A stretch of 64,000 nt of DNA, from NCBI RefSeq assembly GCF_019422935.1, contig NZ_JAHZCJ010000005.1, forward strand, positions 124,001 through 188,000, written 5' to 3'. Source of the DNA: Desulfovibrio sp. (lineage in GTDB: Bacteria; Desulfobacterota; Desulfovibrionia; Desulfovibrionales; Desulfovibrionaceae). The translations under genes were made by a program, and so were the position numbers. Position 1 is the stretch's first letter; each line of letters begins with the position of its first letter. Shown here in pieces: positions 26,483 through 35,315 of the stretch. The notes under the pieces were generated by a model. The model worked only from the letters and a program-made list of their open reading frames with translations. It was not told the DNA's origin and searched no databases.

Positions 26483-27697
26483 ATGCGGCGAGTTGTCATA
26501 ACTGGCGTTGGGCTTGTATCCGTTCTGGGCGTCAGCCGCGAGCAGATCGCCAACGCGCTGTATAATGGAATTTCGGGCATAGTTGCCGACCCGCAGCGGC
26601 TGGAGCACGGGTTTCACAGCCCGCTTACAGGGCGCATAGACGGTTTTGATTGCGCGCGCCATCTTAACAGAAAGCAGCGCAAAAGCATGCCGGATTTTGC
26701 CATTCAGGCGCATGCGGCAACGCTGGATGCCCTGGATCAGGCCGGGCTGGCACCTGAAGACCTGCGGTCAGACAGGTGCGGCCTTGTTTTTGGCAATGAT
26801 TCCACAGTGCAGTCAGTAGTTGACCAGCAGGCGGCGCTGCTGGAGGCGGGCTGCACTTCCGGCATGGGCAGCGGCCATGTTTTTCGCTGCATGAATTCCA
26901 CCATCACCATGAATCTCAACGTGCTGCTTGGCAATACCGGCCCAAGCTGGACAATAAGCGCCGCTTGCGCCAGCGGGGCATATGCCATTGGTCAGGCGGC
27001 AGACCAGATTCGCCTAGGGCGGCTTGACCGCGTGGTCTGCGGCGCTGCGCAAGAAGTGAACTGGCCGTCTGTCTGCTCCTTTGACGGTCTGGGGGCCTTT
27101 TCTGCGCGTACGCCTGCGGAGGCGGCCTCCCGCCCCTTTGATAAGGGCAGGGATGGGCTGGTGCCAAGCGGCGGCGCTGCGGCCCTGCTGCTGGAAGATT
27201 ATGATACTGCCCGCAGCCGCAACGCCTGCATTCTGGCAGAAGTACTCGGCTTTGGTTGCAGCGCGGACGGCGAAACCCTTTCCGTTCCCAGCCGCACAGG
27301 GCTTGCGCGTGCCATGCGTATGGCTCTGGCGGAAGGCGGGCTGAGCGTTGCTGATGTGGATATTGTCAACGCGCATGCCACATCCACCCCTCAGGGCGAT
27401 GCGGCGGAGGCAGCCAATCTCCGGGCCGTTTTCGGCGCCAACTGCCCAAATGTCATGGCGCTGAAGAGCCTCACCGGGCATGAACTGTGGATGTCTGGCG
27501 CGGCGCAGACGGCCTATGCCGTCATTATGGCGCAGGCGGGCTTTACAGCTGCTACCATAAATTATGAAGAGCCGGACGATGATACCGCTGGCATTCCTGT
27601 GCTTGTCCGCAGGTTGGAGCAACCCCCGCGAGTCGTGCTGAATAATGCGGCAGGCTTTGGCGGCAGCAACGCCAGTATCGCCTTGAGGCTCTGCTGA
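26483..27697 (+). CDS. Beta-ketoacyl-ACP synthase (first ketosynthase)
   Basis: A 404-residue FabF-like condensing enzyme with an intact triad: C162 (SAACASG), H298 (NAHATST) and H333 (LTGHE). It is separated from the second ketosynthase only by the FAD oxidoreductase gene. In aryl-polyene systems a lone ketosynthase (ApeR) starts chains; either this or the gene at 29136 could play that part. Begins 6 bases after the reductase stop. Confidence 0.9.
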   Translation: MRRVVITGVGLVSVLGVSREQIANALYNGISGIVADPQRLEHGFHSPLTGRIDGFDCARHLNRKQRKSMPDFAIQAHAATLDALDQAGLAPEDLRSDRCGLVFGNDSTVQSVVDQQAALLEAGCTSGMGSGHVFRCMNSTITMNLNVLLGNTGPSWTISAACASGAYAIGQAADQIRLGRLDRVVCGAAQEVNWPSVCSFDGLGAFSARTPAEAASRPFDKGRDGLVPSGGAAALLLEDYDTARSRNACILAEVLGFGCSADGETLSVPSRTGLARAMRMALAEGGLSVADVDIVNAHATSTPQGDAAEAANLRAVFGANCPNVMALKSLTGHELWMSGAAQTAYAVIMAQAGFTAATINYEEPDDDTAGIPVLVRRLEQPPRVVLNNAAGFGGSNASIALRLC

Positions 27698-29154
27698 TGC
27701 GCTGCGTGGTCGCAGGCAGCGGCATTACCGGCCTGACTGCCGCCTTGCTGCTGGCGCGTCAGGGGCACGATGTTGCCGTGGTGGAAGCGGGCGCGCATGT
27801 TGCCCCATTGCTGCGTGGTTTCTGGCGCGAGGGCCTGTATTTTGATACTGGCTTTCACTGCGGCGGTGGTCTGCATGCCGGGGGTGTTTTGCGCCGTTGG
27901 CTGCGGGCGCTGGGCGTAGAAAAGCATTTGCGGCAGATCACGACCAGCCGCACGGAGGTCTTCCACTTTGCCGATGGCAAGGTCTTTCAGCTCCCGGCAG
28001 GGCATGGAGCGGTAACAGAAGCAGTTGAACGGCAATTCCCCGGCGCAGAGCCAGTCATGGAGGCTTTTCTGCACCATATGGATGCGGAGCTGGGCCACTC
28101 CCCCTACCTGAATCCCGCTGTGCGGGCAGAGCCGTCTTTTGCGCTCCACAGCGCGGGCAGCGTGGCGCAGTATGCTGCATCTGCGGGCTTTCCTCCTCAC
28201 TTGCGGGCCATGCTCGGTACCCGGTGCCTTTTGTATGGCGTGCGGCCCGAAGAATCCTCGCTTGAAGAATATTCCCTTGTGGCAGGGCCGTATTTTCAGT
28301 CCAGCGGTTCGTGGCAGGGCGGTGGGCTGGCTCTGGTTGAGGCGCTTCTTGCGGGTCTCGGCGAGCATGGGGTCACTGTGCGTTGCAACGCCGCTGTTAC
28401 AGGTATCGATGCGGACAAGAGCGCGGGAGTGCGCGGCGTGGTGTTAGGTGACGATTCCCGCCTTGCCTGCGAGCGCTGTTTCTTTACCGGGCATCCCTCG
28501 CAGCTTGAGGGGCTGATCCCCAAGGGCCTCATGCGTCCGGCCTACCTGCACCGCATAAATGAGCTGCCGGAAACGCGTTCCGCCATGCTGCTGTTTGCAG
28601 AAACACGCGACTGTCTGAATGAAAACGAAAGCATCTATCTGCTGCCGGAGCCTTCTGCGGAAGAACTGTTCCAGGGTGTGGAAAGCGCGCACCCCAGTGT
28701 ATACCTCTTTTGCGACAGGCCGCAGCCAGATGGCAGAAAGGCTGTGATGGCCGTGGCGCTCATGGATGACAAGGATTTGCCCAACGGCGATCCGCATCCG
28801 CGCCCCCAAAGCTATGTGGCGTGGAAGCGTGAGTCCACTGCCCGATTGCAGGCCTACATTGAACAGCGTCTGCCGGAGCTTGCAGGGCGCTGGCGCATCC
28901 TGGATGCGGCAAGCCCGCTGACCATGAGGCGCTGGGTTCACGGCGCTACTGGCAGCCTTTATGGTGTGCAGCACCACCTTGGCGCTATGCCCATGCTGCC
29001 TGTCACACGCCTGCCGGGGCTGTTTCTGGCCGGGCAGAACATCCTGCTGCCCGGTGTGCTGGGCGGCATGATCAGCGCTGCCCTGGCCGTGGGATTTTCC
29101 TTCGGTCACGATAACGTTCTCAAGGAGTTCAGGGAATGCGCGGAAAGCGAGTAG
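27697..29154 (+). CDS. FAD-dependent oxidoreductase of the phytoene desaturase / CrtISO family
   Basis: A 485-residue flavoprotein. The N-terminal Rossmann motif GSGITGLTAALLLARQGHDV is at 7-26, followed by the Glu that binds FAD ribose (VVEA). The end, LPGLFLAGQNILLPGV near residue 440 followed by GGMISAALA, is the second FAD motif of the CrtI/CrtISO/retinol saturase group. Relatives desaturate, saturate or isomerise conjugated chains. It lies between two ketosynthase genes and overlaps both (TGATG start). I know of no such gene in the standard E. coli aryl-polyene operon. The reaction is inference. Confidence 0.85.
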   Translation: MRCVVAGSGITGLTAALLLARQGHDVAVVEAGAHVAPLLRGFWREGLYFDTGFHCGGGLHAGGVLRRWLRALGVEKHLRQITTSRTEVFHFADGKVFQLPAGHGAVTEAVERQFPGAEPVMEAFLHHMDAELGHSPYLNPAVRAEPSFALHSAGSVAQYAASAGFPPHLRAMLGTRCLLYGVRPEESSLEEYSLVAGPYFQSSGSWQGGGLALVEALLAGLGEHGVTVRCNAAVTGIDADKSAGVRGVVLGDDSRLACERCFFTGHPSQLEGLIPKGLMRPAYLHRINELPETRSAMLLFAETRDCLNENESIYLLPEPSAEELFQGVESAHPSVYLFCDRPQPDGRKAVMAVALMDDKDLPNGDPHPRPQSYVAWKRESTARLQAYIEQRLPELAGRWRILDAASPLTMRRWVHGATGSLYGVQHHLGAMPMLPVTRLPGLFLAGQNILLPGVLGGMISAALAVGFSFGHDNVLKEFRECAESE

Positions 29155-30377
29155 TCGTAACGGGCATGGGCGCGGTTTCGCCATTCGGCGAGGGCGTGGC
29201 CGCCATGTACGAAGGTGTGCGTGATAACCGTTGCGCGCTGTCCCCTTTGCCAGCCTACAAGCTTGAAGGCTTGTCGTGCCGTGTGGCCGGGCTGGTGCCT
29301 CCATTGCAGGAAAAGCGCATTCCACGGGAATTGCGGCGTTCCATGTCCCCCATGTCCATTTTTGCCTGCCTCGCTGCCTGGGAGGCTCTGGCCAATGCCG
29401 GGCTGGGTAATCGGCCAGAGCAGCGCATGGGCGTAGCAGTTGGTTCAACTGTTGGCAGCCCCACCATGCTGCACGAATTTTTTGAAATGTTTCTGCGCGA
29501 GCACAGTGTGGAGAGCATGCGCAGTACCGTTTTTTTCAAGGTCATGAGCCATACGGTTGCCGCCAATGTGGCCCTGGCCTGCGGATGCGCAGGCCGCACG
29601 CTTGCGCCTGCTGCCGCCTGTGCCTCTGGCCTCATGGGCCTGTGCCTCGGATACGAGGCCATCGCGGCAGGACGGGAAGAAATGATGCTCTGCGGCGGCG
29701 CGGATGAATTCCACCTTTTAACCTCCGCAACATTCGACCGCCTTGGCGCAGCATCCCATACAGAAGACCCGGATTGCGCCTCGCGTCCCTTTGATGCGGA
29801 ACGCACAGGCATTGTTTGCGGCGAAGGTGCGGGCATCCTGCTGCTGGAGAGTCTGGAAAGCGCTCAGGCCCGCAATGCGCCCATACTGGCGGAAATACGC
29901 GGTGCGGCCATATCTTCATCGCCCGGCAGCATCGCTCAGCCCGATGCTGCTGCCATTGCCGACTGCATGCGCAGAACGTTGGAAGATGCAGACGTGCAAC
30001 CGCTGGATGTTGCCTATGTTAACGCCCATGCCACCGCTACAGAATTCGGTGATATCGCAGAAGGGCAGGCCATTGAAGCCGTTTTTGGCTCTGCAACACC
30101 TGTCAGCAGCTTTAAAGGACATCTCGGGCATACCATGGCGGCCAGCGGTGCGCTGGAAAGCATTTTGTGTATAGAAATGTTGCAGTCCTCCACCTATTTT
30201 CCAACTCGCGGATTGCGTAATCCTGATGCCAGATGCGGAAATTTGAATCATATGTATGGGCAGCTGCATAAACCAAGCGGATTGGTAGTAAAAAACAGTT
30301 TTGCGCTTGGCGGTTGCAATTGCACTATCATATTTGATAGGTTGAGTGAAAATTCAATCAATGTTGGGAAAGAATGA
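29136..30377 (+). CDS. Beta-ketoacyl-ACP synthase (second ketosynthase)
   Basis: A 413-residue condensing enzyme with the intact triad C162 (AAACASG), H298 (NAHATAT) and H332 (HLGHT). Its ATG lies 19 bases inside the oxidoreductase gene, with AAGGAG a little upstream. Immediately followed by an ACP gene (ATGA overlap). It resembles the first ketosynthase in length but the sequences differ clearly, so they are not a recent tandem copy. Confidence 0.9.
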   Translation: MRGKRVVVTGMGAVSPFGEGVAAMYEGVRDNRCALSPLPAYKLEGLSCRVAGLVPPLQEKRIPRELRRSMSPMSIFACLAAWEALANAGLGNRPEQRMGVAVGSTVGSPTMLHEFFEMFLREHSVESMRSTVFFKVMSHTVAANVALACGCAGRTLAPAAACASGLMGLCLGYEAIAAGREEMMLCGGADEFHLLTSATFDRLGAASHTEDPDCASRPFDAERTGIVCGEGAGILLLESLESAQARNAPILAEIRGAAISSSPGSIAQPDAAAIADCMRRTLEDADVQPLDVAYVNAHATATEFGDIAEGQAIEAVFGSATPVSSFKGHLGHTMAASGALESILCIEMLQSSTYFPTRGLRNPDARCGNLNHMYGQLHKPSGLVVKNSFALGGCNCTIIFDRLSENSINVGKE

Positions 30378-30643
30378 ACGATAATAAAATTAGAGAGACG
30401 ATTGACGCGGCCTTGAGTGAAGAATTTGAATTGTCCCCGGATCAGCTTGTTCCTACAGCGCATATCAAGGAAGACCTCGGGCTTGATAGCCTTGATATCG
30501 TGGATATGGTCATCGTGCTGGAAAAGGCCTTCAACTTCAAATTGCAAAACAAAGAGTCCCTGGTAAAAATTCAGACACTAGGGGACATTTATGCATTCAT
30601 CGAGGCCTTGCGCGATGAAGGAACCGTCAAGGCGGAACAGTAA
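30374..30643 (+). CDS. Acyl carrier protein
   Basis: An 89-residue ACP. The phosphopantetheine serine is S39 in LGLDSLDIVDMV. It would carry the growing polyene chain, like ApeE or ApeF. A second, distinct ACP is coded at 38762. Start overlaps the ketosynthase stop. Confidence 0.93.
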   Translation: MNDNKIRETIDAALSEEFELSPDQLVPTAHIKEDLGLDSLDIVDMVIVLEKAFNFKLQNKESLVKIQTLGDIYAFIEALRDEGTVKAEQ

Positions 30644-30647
30644 TATT

Positions 30648-31379
30648 GTGTCAAACATTGCCATAAGTGCAATCTTTGTTTGCTGGACAATTATTATTTT
30701 GCCTTTAACACTGTGCATTGCCGCGTTGCACACGATTTTTCCCGGTACCATGTGCGTGGTCAACCGGTGGTACATCTGGCTTTATGGCCGCTCTACGCTG
30801 TTTTTTTTGCGGCCCTGGCTGCCGGTGCGTATTCGCAACGCACATATGGCAGTGGAGTATCCGGGGTCGGTTGTTGTGTGCAACCATCAGTCTTTTTTGG
30901 ATATTTACCTGCTTGCGGCGCAGGATCAGGCCAATGTGTGCCTGATAACCAAAAGCTGGCCCTTCCGGTTGCTTTTTTTCTTTGCACCAACCATGCGCAG
31001 CGCGGAATATATTGATGCGGAGAGTCTGCCCGCAGAGCAGGTCGAGGCCTTGTGCCTTGAACGTCTGCGTGATGGGGTTACTCTAGTGATTTTCCCCGAG
31101 GGCAGCCGTACCCGCACTGGTGCTCTGGGCAAGTTCAGGGCTGGTGCTTTCCACGTTGCTGTCAAGGCCGGTCGCCCTGTGCTCCCCTTGCTTATTCACA
31201 ACAGCTTCCAGGTGTTTCCTCCTGGCGCCAAGGGCTTTCATCCTGCTACAATCCACATGGAGTTTCTTGATCCAGTTTGGCCGCAGGCCTTTGCCGGAGA
31301 ACTTTTACCGCATCGCGCCATGATGCGGCATGTCAGAAACCTTTATGTAAAACATCTAACGTGTGCGACAGGAGAGTAA
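30648..31379 (+). CDS. PlsC-type 1-acylglycerol-3-phosphate acyltransferase homologue
   Basis: A 243-residue membrane-bound acyltransferase. The HX4D catalytic motif is NHQSFLD (H80, D85) and FPEGSRTR is the substrate-binding motif. An N-terminal membrane helix spans about 5-30. The GTG at 30648 follows the ACP stop by 4 bases with AAGGCGGA upstream; an ATG at 30615 inside the ACP gene is the alternative. In aryl-polyene operons such an enzyme probably moves an acyl chain to the lipid part of the product (comparable to ApeG). Confidence 0.88.
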   Translation: MSNIAISAIFVCWTIIILPLTLCIAALHTIFPGTMCVVNRWYIWLYGRSTLFFLRPWLPVRIRNAHMAVEYPGSVVVCNHQSFLDIYLLAAQDQANVCLITKSWPFRLLFFFAPTMRSAEYIDAESLPAEQVEALCLERLRDGVTLVIFPEGSRTRTGALGKFRAGAFHVAVKAGRPVLPLLIHNSFQVFPPGAKGFHPATIHMEFLDPVWPQAFAGELLPHRAMMRHVRNLYVKHLTCATGE

Positions 31380-31384
31380 CTGTA

Positions 31385-31801
31385 ATGAAAAAATATCTTT
31401 TGCTTACGGTGCTGGTGATGACTCTTGCGGCCATTGGCTGCCGTTTTGGCCAGCCTGTGGGCACCTTTGCCTATGACTTCCCCTCTGCCGAAGCCAGCAA
31501 GAATATTTCTGAAAAAAAGATGCACGATGCCATCGTCAAGTCTTGCGCTGATTCCGGCTGGCGTGTTTCTGAACCGGCCCCCAACACTATTGAAGCCACA
31601 ATCATGGTGCGCAACAAGCACACTGTTGTTGTGTCCATCCCCTATACGGCCACACATTACAGCATCAACTACAAGGCCAGCACCAATATGGAATACAAGG
31701 CCAAGAGCGACGGCAGCGCTTCCATCCACCCCAATTACAACAAGTGGGTGGGTATTCTTGACCAGAACATCCGCCGGAATGTGACGAGCAGTGAATACTG
31801 A
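31385..31801 (+). CDS. Lipoprotein of unknown function in the polyene operon
   Basis: A 138-residue protein with a lipoprotein signal ending AAIGC (C19). The rest is a compact alpha/beta domain with AIVKSCADSGWRVSEP and NTIEATIMVRNKHTVVVSI, followed by a region rich in Tyr and Asn. GGAGAG lies 8 bases before the ATG. It may help present or move the product at the outer membrane, but nothing in the sequence proves this. Confidence 0.7.
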   Translation: MKKYLLLTVLVMTLAAIGCRFGQPVGTFAYDFPSAEASKNISEKKMHDAIVKSCADSGWRVSEPAPNTIEATIMVRNKHTVVVSIPYTATHYSINYKASTNMEYKAKSDGSASIHPNYNKWVGILDQNIRRNVTSSEY

Positions 31802-32228
31802 TTCGCAGCAGCCTGTTACGGCCTTTGTGCCGCACCGTGCCCCCATGCTTCTTCTGAGCGGGCTTGAAAGCTTTAGCTCGGAAGAAGCCCGGGCAACGGC
31901 GGCAGTGCGCGAGGATAATCCCTTTCTGCGGCCAGACGGCAAGCTCGAGCGCGTGGCCTATGCGGAAATCATGGCCCAGTGTTTTGCCGCCGGGGCCGGG
32001 GCCAGTCTGCTTGCAGATGGTGGTAGTTGCGCGGGTTGGGGCTACCTTGCGGCCCTGCGCGATGTGACCGTGCATGCCGATGCGCATGTGGGGCAGCGCC
32101 TGGACGTCTTGGTGCGCGTCTCTGCCAGACTTGGCGAAATTGCGGTGGTTGACGGCGAGGTGCATGCCGAGGGGCAACTGTTGGCCACCGGGCAGTTCAA
32201 GATATTTATGCCGGAGGAAACGGCCTGA
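31791..32228 (+). CDS. Hotdog-fold dehydratase, ApeP-like
   Basis: A 145-residue hotdog-fold protein with FVPHRAPMLLLSGLES near the N-terminus, the hallmark of the ApeP/FabZ-like group that removes water from 3-hydroxyacyl-ACP. The start is a GTG overlapping the lipoprotein gene by 11 bases. It is one of three hotdog proteins in the operon; together with the one at 35854 it could produce the conjugated double bonds. Confidence 0.82.
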   Translation: MNTDSQQPVTAFVPHRAPMLLLSGLESFSSEEARATAAVREDNPFLRPDGKLERVAYAEIMAQCFAAGAGASLLADGGSCAGWGYLAALRDVTVHADAHVGQRLDVLVRVSARLGEIAVVDGEVHAEGQLLATGQFKIFMPEETA

Positions 32229-32956
32229 TGCGTTCATCTGCGGGGCTGTTGCTCTTGGCTGGGTTTATTATGGCTTTTACCGTGCTGCCCACTTTTGCGG
32301 TTGCGCAGGAGCAGCCGCTTGCAAGCGCCGAGGCTCTGCTGGATGCTGCCGCAAAGCAAAGCGCTGGCATTGCCAACCTGAGCGCTGATTTTGTGCAGGA
32401 GAAATCCATGGCCGTACTGGCCCGTCCCATGACTTCACAAGGTTATTTTTGCCTGCGCCGGGGCAGCCATGAAGGTGATGCCCATGGGCGTGCAGCCAGC
32501 AAGGACGACAACGGATTTGAAACCGCCGACAGCCTGCTTTGGGCGTACACCCGTCCTCTTGCATCCGGCTTTATCTACAAGAATGGAAAGGGCGCTCTGT
32601 GGGAAGGCTCGCCGGAAGCAACGCGCCCTGCCAATGAGCGGGAATCCACGGTTATTACAGCTATAATCCGGAATATTCTGGACTGGATCAGCATTGACCC
32701 TGCGGCTCTGCGCGCCACCTACAGGCTTGAGCGCCCGCAGGCCGACAAACCCATGCTCCTGCTGTACCCCCTCCGACAATCTTTTTTTGCAAAGCTTGAA
32801 GTAACCTTTGCCGAAGACCTCAAGAGTATACGCCAGTTGACCTTTGCAGAACGTAACGGCGACACGGTACGCATTACTTTTAAACAAACTCGGGTCAATG
32901 AGGCCTTGCCAGCGCCATGCGCCGTGCTTGAGGCAGCGGGGAGCGGTGGTCAGTAG
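32228..32956 (+). CDS. LolA-like outer-membrane lipoprotein carrier homologue
   Basis: A 242-residue periplasmic protein with a signal peptide cut after about residue 26 (TFAVAQE). The mature part has LSADFVQEKSMAVLARPMTS-type sequence, the start of the LolA barrel, and DSLLWAYTRPLASGFIYKNG. In aryl-polyene operons this protein (ApeL) is thought to ferry the lipid-like product across the periplasm. It overlaps the previous stop (TGATG) and precedes the MMPL exporter. Confidence 0.87.
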   Translation: MRSSAGLLLLAGFIMAFTVLPTFAVAQEQPLASAEALLDAAAKQSAGIANLSADFVQEKSMAVLARPMTSQGYFCLRRGSHEGDAHGRAASKDDNGFETADSLLWAYTRPLASGFIYKNGKGALWEGSPEATRPANERESTVITAIIRNILDWISIDPAALRATYRLERPQADKPMLLLYPLRQSFFAKLEVTFAEDLKSIRQLTFAERNGDTVRITFKQTRVNEALPAPCAVLEAAGSGGQ

Positions 32957-32960
32957 GCCT

Positions 32961-35315
32961 ATGGGCAAGCCTTTTATTGTCAGGCTTCATTGCTGGATAC
33001 GCTCACACAAGATTCTGGGATTCAGCCTGGTTCTTGTTTGTTGGGCGGTTTTTGCCTTGCTGGCTGCCCGAATACAGCCAGATTCCAGCAGCTTGGCCTT
33101 TTTTCCCGACGATGCGCCGCAGGTGCGCCGCATGGCCAAAGCCCTGGATGTTTCCCCGGCTTCTGGCCTGCTGTTTATTGATCTTACCACAGAGCGCCAG
33201 GGCGGAAAGTATGCGCTTGCAAGCGCTGCCGATGCCATCGTGGGCGATCTGCCGCCGGATATGGCTGAAAGGGTGGGGGCCGTGGGCATGCCCGATGCCC
33301 AGGCGCTCATGGCTCTGCTGCCGTATTTTATGGATGATGCCACGTTGGCCCAATTGCAACAGGCAGCTGATGCCCCGCAGATTGATGCCGCTGTGCGCTC
33401 GGCTCATGACAATCTGAACAGCCTCCTTGCCGCAGGCCCTGCGCAGGACTGGCTGCGGGCCGATCCACTGGGTTTGCGCAAGTATGTTCTTTCACGCCTG
33501 CCAGCAGAGCATGCCGGGGCCATACCGGACCCTGTGCTGGGTTATCCTGTGAGCGCGGACGGCAAACACCTGTTGCTGGTGCTGCGGCCAGCCCATTCCC
33601 TGCACGATGTCAGCGCCGCCGCTCGGTTGATGGACGCAATCCATGTCGCCATGCAGAAACACCTCGCGCCGGACATGCAGGGCCTTGTGGTGGGCGGTCA
33701 CAGGCACAGCGCTGTCAATGCGCAGGTTATCCAGCGCGACGTGACCAATATCGTCTTTTTTTCCATGTTGGGATTTGTGCTGGTGTACGCCCTGCTCGTG
33801 CGCTCGCGCGGCGCGCTGTGGCTTATGCTGGTGCCTGCGTTTGCCGCCAGCTTCGCCCTGGGCGGCATGACCCTGCTCTCGCCAGCGCTCTCCGGGCTGG
33901 CCCTGGGTTTTGGCGCGTCCGTACTTGGCGTGGCGGAAGACTACGCCGTGCATATGCATTTTGCCCTGCGCAGCGGCGAATCAACAGAGAATGTGCTGGA
34001 GCATATTACGCCGCCGCTGTTTCAGGGGTATCTGGTCAATGCTTCCGGATTTGCTGTATTGCTGCTTTCGGGCATCCCGGCGGTACGCCAGCTGGCCCTG
34101 TTTGCCCTGCTGACCTTGAGCGCTGGCTTTGCGCTGGCCGTTGTTGTGCTCCCCGTATGTCCCTGGTTCAATGCGCCGCCCCTGCCTGTGCGTAAGGAAA
34201 ATACAGCGCCGCGTCAGCCAGTGCCTCTGCGTGTCTTTGCGAGTGTTTTTGGATTGTTGCTGCTGTGCTACGCCTTGTTTTCCATTGTGCGCGTGGATGT
34301 CTCGCCCCGCACCATGGGGGCGGATATGGCGCAGTTGCAGCAGGATGGCGAGAAGCTCAAGGACATCTGGGGATCGCGCGACAGCAATATTCTTGTGGTT
34401 GAAGGCCCGACAACGGACGCAGCTCTTGTCAATGGCCGCGCCGTAGCGCAGGCCCTGCGCGTTCAGGAGCCGGAAAACAAGATCGGCACCCTTACCGATG
34501 TGTGGCCTTCGCCAGACCAGGCGCAGGCCAACGTGCAGCGTTGGGAGGCCTTTGCAAAGGCGGAAGGGCCGCGTGTTCAGGCTCTTTTGGCCTCTGCCGC
34601 ACAGCGTTACGGATTCACCGCGGAAGCCTTTGCCCCCTTTACGCAGTTGCTTGAACGCCCGGTGGCGCAATTTGATCCGTCAGTGCTGCGCGCCGCAGGC
34701 CTGGGTGAAGTGGTAGATGTCTTTTTGCATGCGCCGCAAGTTGATGACCATACGGCAAAGCTTTTGCTCTTTACCGGCAAAAAGGCGGATGTGAGCCGTC
34801 TGGAGCCTGCCCTCGCCGCGCAGACAATGGCGCTGGCCCCCGGCGAACTTGAAACTACGCTGTTGCAGCAGCTTGCTATGGAAAAACGGCTTGTGCCTCT
34901 GGCCTGGATGGCCTGTCTGGCGCTCCTGTTTTTATACTTTCGCGATGCGCGGCGAACCTTGCTTGCATCTTTGCCACCGTTGTGTTCCGTTGCATGTATA
35001 CTTGCGTGGATGTCCATTACCAGCCACCCGCTAACATTGGCGGGCATGGCGGCAATGCCGCTGGTGCTGGGCCTTGCGGCAGACCACGGCATTGTAGTTA
35101 CGCACGACCTTGTCAGCGGGGTGAAGATGGGCGTGGAGCGGGCGGTTGTTGTGTCTTCTCTCACCACGTTCACGGGCATGGGGCTGTTGGCCCTTGCGCA
35201 ACACCCAGCCCTTAAAGCTATGGGTGAAGTTATTTTCTGGGGTTTGATTGTGGAGGTTCCTGTGGCCTTGTGGTTTTTGCCCAGACTCTGCCGGGTGCAA
35301 GGAAAACAGGCATGA
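32961..35315 (+). CDS. MMPL/RND-family exporter
   Basis: A 784-residue membrane transporter with the MMPL two-repeat plan: one membrane helix near residue 20, a periplasmic domain to about 250, five helices to about 400, a helix near 425, a second periplasmic domain, and five more helices from about 640. Conserved stretches include LGFGASVLGVAEDYAVH and its repeat counterpart VLGLAADHGIVVTHDL. Corresponds to ApeM, which moves the lipid-linked polyene out of the inner membrane. The ATG follows the LolA stop by 4 bases. Confidence 0.9.
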   Translation: MGKPFIVRLHCWIRSHKILGFSLVLVCWAVFALLAARIQPDSSSLAFFPDDAPQVRRMAKALDVSPASGLLFIDLTTERQGGKYALASAADAIVGDLPPDMAERVGAVGMPDAQALMALLPYFMDDATLAQLQQAADAPQIDAAVRSAHDNLNSLLAAGPAQDWLRADPLGLRKYVLSRLPAEHAGAIPDPVLGYPVSADGKHLLLVLRPAHSLHDVSAAARLMDAIHVAMQKHLAPDMQGLVVGGHRHSAVNAQVIQRDVTNIVFFSMLGFVLVYALLVRSRGALWLMLVPAFAASFALGGMTLLSPALSGLALGFGASVLGVAEDYAVHMHFALRSGESTENVLEHITPPLFQGYLVNASGFAVLLLSGIPAVRQLALFALLTLSAGFALAVVVLPVCPWFNAPPLPVRKENTAPRQPVPLRVFASVFGLLLLCYALFSIVRVDVSPRTMGADMAQLQQDGEKLKDIWGSRDSNILVVEGPTTDAALVNGRAVAQALRVQEPENKIGTLTDVWPSPDQAQANVQRWEAFAKAEGPRVQALLASAAQRYGFTAEAFAPFTQLLERPVAQFDPSVLRAAGLGEVVDVFLHAPQVDDHTAKLLLFTGKKADVSRLEPALAAQTMALAPGELETTLLQQLAMEKRLVPLAWMACLALLFLYFRDARRTLLASLPPLCSVACILAWMSITSHPLTLAGMAAMPLVLGLAADHGIVVTHDLVSGVKMGVERAVVVSSLTTFTGMGLLALAQHPALKAMGEVIFWGLIVEVPVALWFLPRLCRVQGKQA

